DNA of 64,000 nt from Solanum dulcamara (Eukaryota; Streptophyta; Magnoliopsida; Solanales; Solanaceae): assembly GCF_947179165.1 (NCBI RefSeq), contig NC_077238.1, positions 80,691,757 to 80,755,756 on the forward strand. The letters run 5' to 3'. Position numbers and translations under genes: made by a program. Positions within the stretch are counted from its first letter, which is position 1, and every line of letters starts with the position of its first letter. Below the pieces are notes generated by a model. That model made no database searches and was not told the DNA's origin. It saw only the letters and a list, made by a program, of their open reading frames with translations. Positions 58,139-64,000 of this stretch are shown here, piece by piece.

Positions 58139-61100
58139 TGTAACACCCCATACCGTTCTAACTAAGATCTTTCATGAAAATAAGAGAAAAATTGCAAAAG
58201 ATAGATCTGGGGAGCAAGTCCGTATCACAAACTTGTACCTATATTTTTGTTCGAATAAAATTTTTAAACAGTAGAATCTGTGTTGTCTCCGCGTCGCGAA
58301 GGAGAAAATTCTTGAAAATCAGATTTGGGGACCCGGTCCGTGTCGCGGACCTAGGAGGGGATCACAGTATACAACAAAATAGGATGTATGAAATATTGAA
58401 AGTTATGGGCTTCACTCAAAATCATTTCTCTTATGCCATCAGCATTAGGAACACATAATCGACATTGGTAACGAAGTATTCCATCTCCCCCTTGTGAGAA
58501 AACCATAATCTTCTTATCAACCACCAAATTCTTCAATTCTACTAAAGTTTGATCCATGTCTTGCTTTGCCTTTACATCCTCTACCAATGATGATTCTGAA
58601 CCATTTTGAACAAGAATATCAATCTCATTAGAGTTTGTCATGCCCCGGGAGGGTACCATAGGCGTGGCCGGCACTCAGAGACTATTGCTAGTCCCCAAGC
58701 AAACCATTTGGCCTGTTCACACAATTATTCAATCAATTCTCTGTCAGTGGAAGACTTAAATCATCAAGATGATCAAGTAGATACTTATAGAATAAGGTCA
58801 AAGACCAACAATCTGTCTAATCCAATCAACAAGACTAGTATGAATGAAATAATCAGAAGACAATCTAAAATCAACAAGTCAATAATCTAGTCTATGAGGC
58901 CTCTATCTCTACTATCTAAATGGTGCCAATGATAGGTTCAAGGGTACCTCAATTCAAATGAAAAAAAATAAACTCAAAAGCTAGAAAGACAAATGTGGCA
59001 TCCTTTGGAAGCAGGGAGGACTCACTAATCAGCTGAATACTAATAGATCCTTAACGATGCGCTTGTTGATGACCACTAGTACCTATGCCTGCATTATGAA
59101 ATAATCCAGGACCAAATGGACGTCAGTACGTAGAATGTATGAGTATGTAATATGACAGAATGAAACATGCATAAGGTAGACTACTATCAACTCAGACAAA
59201 TCAAATCAAGAAGTAAGTAGCTCAATCAAGATGTCATAAGTCTAAAGCAAGATTAAGGTTTAGACAGAGACCAATCATATATAAACCAATTCAATCCATT
59301 CATTGAAGTATTACCAAGACCAATCTGGATCAACTCTGAAAATACTCATGTTGACTCAGAGGACTCAATTCGATAGATATGCAAATTAGAATTTAGCAAT
59401 GCCTTTCAAATCGACTCAATCATCTACAATCTCAAGCAAACCAATCACATCATGCACAATCCACTCAATTTGGGAGTTTCTCTAACCGATATTCATCACC
59501 TATGAGCTAGTGATGCACAACAAAGTAGTGTCGTTGCCACATCCGTCCAATACTTTGCCAGGGTAAGGGACGAGTTACTATCATTGGATCCATAATTTAT
59601 CAAAGTCCATCATTTTGGGACTTAACAGGTTTAACCCTCCATCCTATGCTGACTATGTAATTCATGAGATTCGAGTAGGAACTATACTCCTACCCAATTC
59701 ACTTCTCAATACTCCTCTCAAGACTCAATATGTTCATATCTATCAAGTAAGATATTCAAATCATCTCATCTGGTCTCATTGGACCCTTTTTCAACTCATT
59801 CATTCTATCAAATCAATTCTTTCAACCAATTAACTTCCCAATCATTCTCAAATCATTTAGTTATGAGAGGTTTTAGACAATCATTTATGACAACATCCAA
59901 GACTATCAATTCGTCGACACTATCAATACTATCATCATGCTCACATTCCAATCACAATCATGCATTCACAATTCAAGGCTCAAGGCTAAATCCATAATCA
60001 TGGTGCTCTTTCAAATCAATTCAATCAAACCCACTCATTTAAATTAAATACTCAACTCTTTTAAATCTCTTTAAACACATGCAATCTCGACTTAAAATAA
60101 TGCATAGAGAAATCAAGATCACAACACAATTATAATCTTAAAGACTCTTTCTAATTCAACTCGGGCTCGGCTCATTCTCAAATCATCAAGTTCTTTCAGT
60201 AATATATATATATTCAAAATAATGAAAAACTTTCAAAGACTCCTTAGACTCAACTCATGTGAAAACTCAAACTCTTATAAAATCATTGCTCAAAATCAAA
60301 TATAATCCTCAATTAGGGTTCATGTAAATGAAGACATGAATATGCATCCAAATCAAATACTCAACCCATGAACAACATCAATACGTATTTAAATAAGTAC
60401 AAGGAACTCAAGAGATAATAGATAACTCAAGAATTTAATTTAGGGAACTCAAAAACTCTAACTCAACTCAACTCGAATCAATAAAGATGAAGAGGCATGT
60501 GGACGAACTCATCCAACGTTGTGTTAGTCTTACATACCTTAAAAGCTCCACAAATCCTGATGAAAAATCTTAACTTGAAGAAGAACAATCAAAAGACCCT
60601 TTCTTGAAATTCTTAGATTTGTTTTCTTGGAAACCCTATGGTTAGGATTTAAGATTTATCTTAGCGATTCATAAATATATGAAGAAGTTTGGTTTGGAAA
60701 GCTTGAAATCTATGAAGAAAGACTTATCTTGTTTAAGAATCTTGAAAAAGAACCCTAACTTGATGCTATCTTGGAAATTCTTGAGCGTTAATATTTAGAA
60801 GTGAATGAGAGGGTTTTTAATAAGGAAAAACTGATTCTTACACGTTTAAGGACATTAAAATAACTCTCTAAAGGGTTATAGGACAAAAATACCATTAAAA
60901 ATAAAAAAGGCATATTTCGTCTTAGGGAGTGGAGTTTGCGTCCTCTCCGCGTCGTGGAGCCATCGGGGACTTCTACTATATTAGAGCATCTCCAATAAAA
61001 CAGTCATAACTTTTTACTTTGAACTCCAAATAAGGCAAACTTGGTGGCATTGAAAAGAAGACTCAAAGACCTTTACTATGAGAGTCATGGACCAACTAAC

Positions 61101-62195
61101 TCTTAATATTACAAAATTTATGATCGTTTGAAGTGGATCCTTATACAGACTCATACAAAAACTTAGCCGATAGAAATTCTTTGGGCTTGGCTTGGTGTTA
61201 GAGATCCCTTATGAACTTAAACCACATCTAATACATTTTAAATACTTAGAAATTGGTCCTAACTCATATATACAATTAAAAGTCATTCAGTTTGATCATA
61301 TACGTATATGAAGAACAGTTCGTTTCTTGGTAAAACATTTAGAGGTTTTACAGAGTAACTCAACCTTACTACAAAATGGGCCAATCGGTGCACATATTCA
61401 ACCAACTCCTTCTTGTAATTTTCAACATGAGCAATATTATTCATGGATAACCTACTAAGAGCATCGATAATAATATTATCTTTAACTTGATGGTACAATA
61501 CACTCATATCATAATATTTTAATAGTTCAAACCACTTTCGTTGCCTAAGGTTCAAGTATCTTTGGCTAAACACATATTGCAAGCTTTTTGGTTTGTAATA
61601 TGTCAACATTAACTCCCTAAAAATAGTGACGCCAAATTTTCAATGCAAAAACAGCAGCCGCCAATTTAAAATCATGAGTTGGATAGTTTCGTTCATGCAC
61701 TTTTAGTTGCCTAGATGTATATATGTTATGATCTTTCCATGTTGCATAAAACACAACCCAATACAACCGTGAGGCATCAAAATATACAAAAAACTCATCC
61801 GGATGTTTCGTCAATGTCAAAATAGGAGTCGGCGTAAGATGATCCTTCAATGTTTGCAAGCTTCTTTCACACTCATCCGACCATTGGAACTACACATTCT
61901 ACTGGGTCAACTTAATCAAAGGAGATACAATAGTTGAAAATACTGCCACAAACTTTCTATAATATCTGGCCAAATTCAAGAAGCTATGAATATCATAAGA
62001 AAACAAGGGTCTAGGCCAATTCTTTACTGCCTCCATTTTCTTTAGATCAATCATGATACCATCACTGGAAATAATGTGACCAACAAATTCCATAGACTTC
62101 AACAAAAATTCACATTTACTAAACTTGATAAATAATTATTTTTTCCTCAAAGTTTGAAACACAAATCTCAAGTGACTCAAATGTTCTTTTAGTTA
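58139..62195 (-). mobile_element. Degenerate Ty3/gypsy retrotransposon, truncated at both ends
   Basis: Read on the minus strand: reverse transcriptase thumb/connection (about 61899-62180, FSKCEF, VGHIISSDG, FLNLARYYRKFV), RNase H (61617-61859, YFDAS; 61353-61609, QRKWFELLKYYD, DALSRLSMNN), integrase N-terminal linker (58365-58635, FSQGGDGILRYQ, RLCVPN, EAHNFQYFIHP), then the last 226 bp of an LTR (58139-58364, ending in the complement of TGTAACACCCC). Gag, protease, RT palm, the integrase core and the 5' LTR are gone. Frameshifts break the frame. A solo LTR (58636-61352) is nested between the RNase H and integrase parts. It was inserted into the satellite. Confidence 0.85.
58636..61352 (+). 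mobile_element. Nested solo LTR inside the gypsy relic
   Basis: It starts TGTCATGCCCCGGGAGGG and ends GAGGTTTTACA. The flanks are gagtt (58631-58635) and gagta (61353-61357), a 5-bp target duplication with one change. Removing it rejoins the host protein reading (RLSYS to NEIDILVQNGSES) without a gap. It shares cgtggccggcactca and aagggacga motifs with the solo LTR at 53971. It contains the hairpin ctccgcgtcgtggag at 60945-60959. The short frames inside are not genes. Confidence 0.8.
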
Positions 62196-63425
62196 AAAAA
62201 TTTCAAAACTTTTATGGGACCCTTCATAAGTACTTGGGTGAGCATTATGTGTAGCCTCAGTATAATCCACTTCATATTTATAGTATTTAGGGCCACTCAA
62301 GCAGAATTAGGAGATTTTCTCATTTTGTTAGCTCATAAATTATTTAGTGATATTACTTTCGGTTAATGTTTTTGCAAAAATTTTATAGGACCCTCCGTAA
62401 GTACCCGGAGGAGAAGCATGTGTAGTCCAGATATGATCCACGTCATATTTATAGCATTTAGGGATCACTCAAACAGAATTAGGCGATTGTTTTATTTTTT
62501 TCGTGTGTTTTAGTACATGATTTTTTTAGTGATATGATTTTCAATCAATTTATTTGTGTAACCTTTATAGGACCTTCCGTAAGTACCAGAAGAGAAGTAC
62601 ATGTAACCTCAACTCAATCCACGACATATTTATAGTATTTAGAGGCCACTTAAGAGTAATTAGGTAATTTTCTTACTTTTCGTGTGTACTAGCCCATCAA
62701 TTATGTAGTGAAATGATTTCGATCAATTTTTTTACTAAACATTTATGGGACCATCCGTAAGTACCTGGAGGATTAGTAAGTGTAGTCTCGACAAGATTCA
62801 TTTCATATAAAATTTCATATTTATAGCATTTAGGGGTCATTCAAGTGAAATTAGATGACTTTCTCTTTTTTCGTGTGTTTTAGCCAAAAAAATTTTGATG
62901 ATATGAATTTTTATAATTTTTTATGTAAAATCTTTATTTGACCCTCCATAACTACTCGGAGGAGAAGTACGTTTAGATTCAGAATGATCTATGGCATATT
63001 CATAACATTTAGAAGTCACTAAAGCGGAATTAGACGATTTTCTATTTCTTCATGTGTATTATCCCATTAATTTTTTGGTGAAACCTTTATTGGACACTCT
63101 GTAAGTAACAGGGGGATCATAACATGTATTTTCGGCACGATCCACAATATATTAATAGCATTTAGTGGTCACTCAAATGGAATTAGGCAATTTTTTTTCG
63201 TATATGTTAGCCCATAAAATTTTTGGTAATACTCTGTAAGTACTAGCGTGAGAATTACATGTAGGCTCGACATGATCCACGACATGTTTATAGTATTTAA
63301 GGTCACTCAAGCTGAATTTAGTGATTTTCTATTTTTTTTCTTAGTGTGTGCTAAAATTTAACTATTTTTGTAATATAACTTTCGATAATTTTTTTGCAAA
63401 AGGTTTATGGAATTCTCCGTAGGTA
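62196..63425 (+). repeat. Satellite block 4, forward orientation
   Basis: About seven more diverged units with atttatagcatttag-type markers (62283, 62454, 62636 and on), continuing block 3 on the far side of the gypsy relic. The last unit fades out at about 63425. Confidence 0.82.
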
Positions 63426-63429
63426 TAGT

Positions 63430-64000
63430 CTCCATTAAAAAGTATAAAAAGTCGACACTACTAGTTAGCATTAGCGGCAACTATAGTCACCACTAAAAGG
63501 TATACAAGTCACAATTAAATAGTTATACAAAAAGATAGCATTAGTGAAATTTGTCCCCACTAAAGGGTATACAAGTCGCAATGAATAGCTATGTTGAAAA
63601 TAATCACTAGCAACAACAACGGTCGCCACAATAAAGGTATACAAGTCGCCAGGAAGAGTCAAACTGAAATTTGGCAATAGCGGCAACTATAGTCGCCACT
63701 AAAAGGTATAAAAGTTGCCGCCAAAGGCCATGCTGAAATTAATCTTTAGCAGCAACTATAGTCGCCTCTAAATATTATCAAAGTCGCCACAAATAATTAA
63801 GCTAAAACTAGGTAGCGGCAATTATTGTCGCCACTAAAAGAGATACAAGTCACCCTAATAATTATGCTGAAAGAAAGCATTAGCAACAATTACGGTCGCC
63901 ACTGCAGAAATAAAACGTTGTTGCTGAACGTCATGCTTAAATTAAGATTTAGCAGCAACTACGGTCGCCGCTAAATGTTATAAAAGTAGCCACAAATAGT
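63430..64000. repeat. Short tandem array with inverted motif, probably CACTA subterminal repeats
   Basis: A unit of about 60-75 bp of the form agcggcaactatagtcgcca, ctaaaaggtatacaagtcgc, then atgctgaaa is repeated about eight times and runs off the window. Within each unit, ggcaactatagtcgcc is a near-palindrome. Units of tagcggcgac...gtcgccgcta type are characteristic of subterminal regions of plant CACTA (En/Spm) transposons. No terminal CACTA and no transposase are seen, so this is a suggestion. Confidence 0.55.

Noticed and set aside
58606..59997. Plus-strand frames of 70-94 codons
   Set aside because: They are inside the nested solo LTR, with low-complexity composition and no recognised domain.
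53480..63425. Calling the satellite centromeric or telomeric
   Set aside because: Its unit length alone does not decide this and no family match could be made. The diverged, broken array would be unusual for an active centromere.

Overview
The window is nuclear plant DNA, almost certainly from a Solanum species (potato/tomato group). The genes are intron-rich with GT..AG borders. The epoxide hydrolase copies match the 321-residue potato enzyme in length and motif order. The non-coding DNA is full of Solanaceae repeats: TS-type and Au-type SINEs, a palindromic 120-bp MITE, hAT MITEs, and Ty3/gypsy LTRs with TGTCA...TTACA-type ends. Protein identities and repeat names come from recognising the sequence by eye; no searches were run.

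Layout. (1) 1-5.8 kb: a coding-like edge fragment, a decayed pogo-like transposase, a J-domain gene whose HPD motif reads HLD and whose 3' part lies beyond an in-frame stop, then SINE and hAT MITE insertions. (2) 5.9-10.2 kb: a complete eight-coding-exon gene for translation factor eIF2 gamma (464 aa), the only clear housekeeping gene. A SINE sits in its probable 5'-UTR intron, and a 45-bp tandem duplication spans one of its 3' splice sites. (3) 10.7-37 kb: an approximately 11.7-kb tandem duplication (units A and B). Each unit carries an LC8-type dynein light chain gene (dead in both copies, same stop codon), an FLZ zinc-finger gene (open in both; copy B has lost 17 codons) and a soluble epoxide hydrolase (EH) gene on the minus strand. 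EH-A is a pseudogene split by a solo LTR and a second small insertion. EH-B is intact. (4) 36.6-54 kb: a second tandem duplication (units C and D), each with one EH gene. EH-C has a SINE-like insertion in its first exon, EH-D is intact, and an orphan EH first exon is left at the C/D junction. (5) 53.5-64 kb: about 180-bp satellite repeats that reverse orientation near 56.65 kb, broken by a solo LTR, another insertion, and a gypsy relic that itself holds a nested solo LTR. A different short tandem array of CACTA-subterminal type runs off the right edge.

The main story is the birth and decay of an epoxide hydrolase cluster: four copies plus an orphan exon, two open, one possibly rescuable by splicing from the orphan exon, one dead. 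Epoxide hydrolases of this group hydrolyse fatty-acid epoxides in cutin and defence oxylipin metabolism. Pairwise comparison of the units gives empty sites for three insertions (hAT MITE, MULE-like element, SINE-like insert), so their order relative to the duplications can be read from the sequence. I saw no viral genes, CRISPR arrays or true tRNA/rRNA genes. The closest thing to something new is the orphan-exon / broken-exon arrangement and the inverted satellite block.
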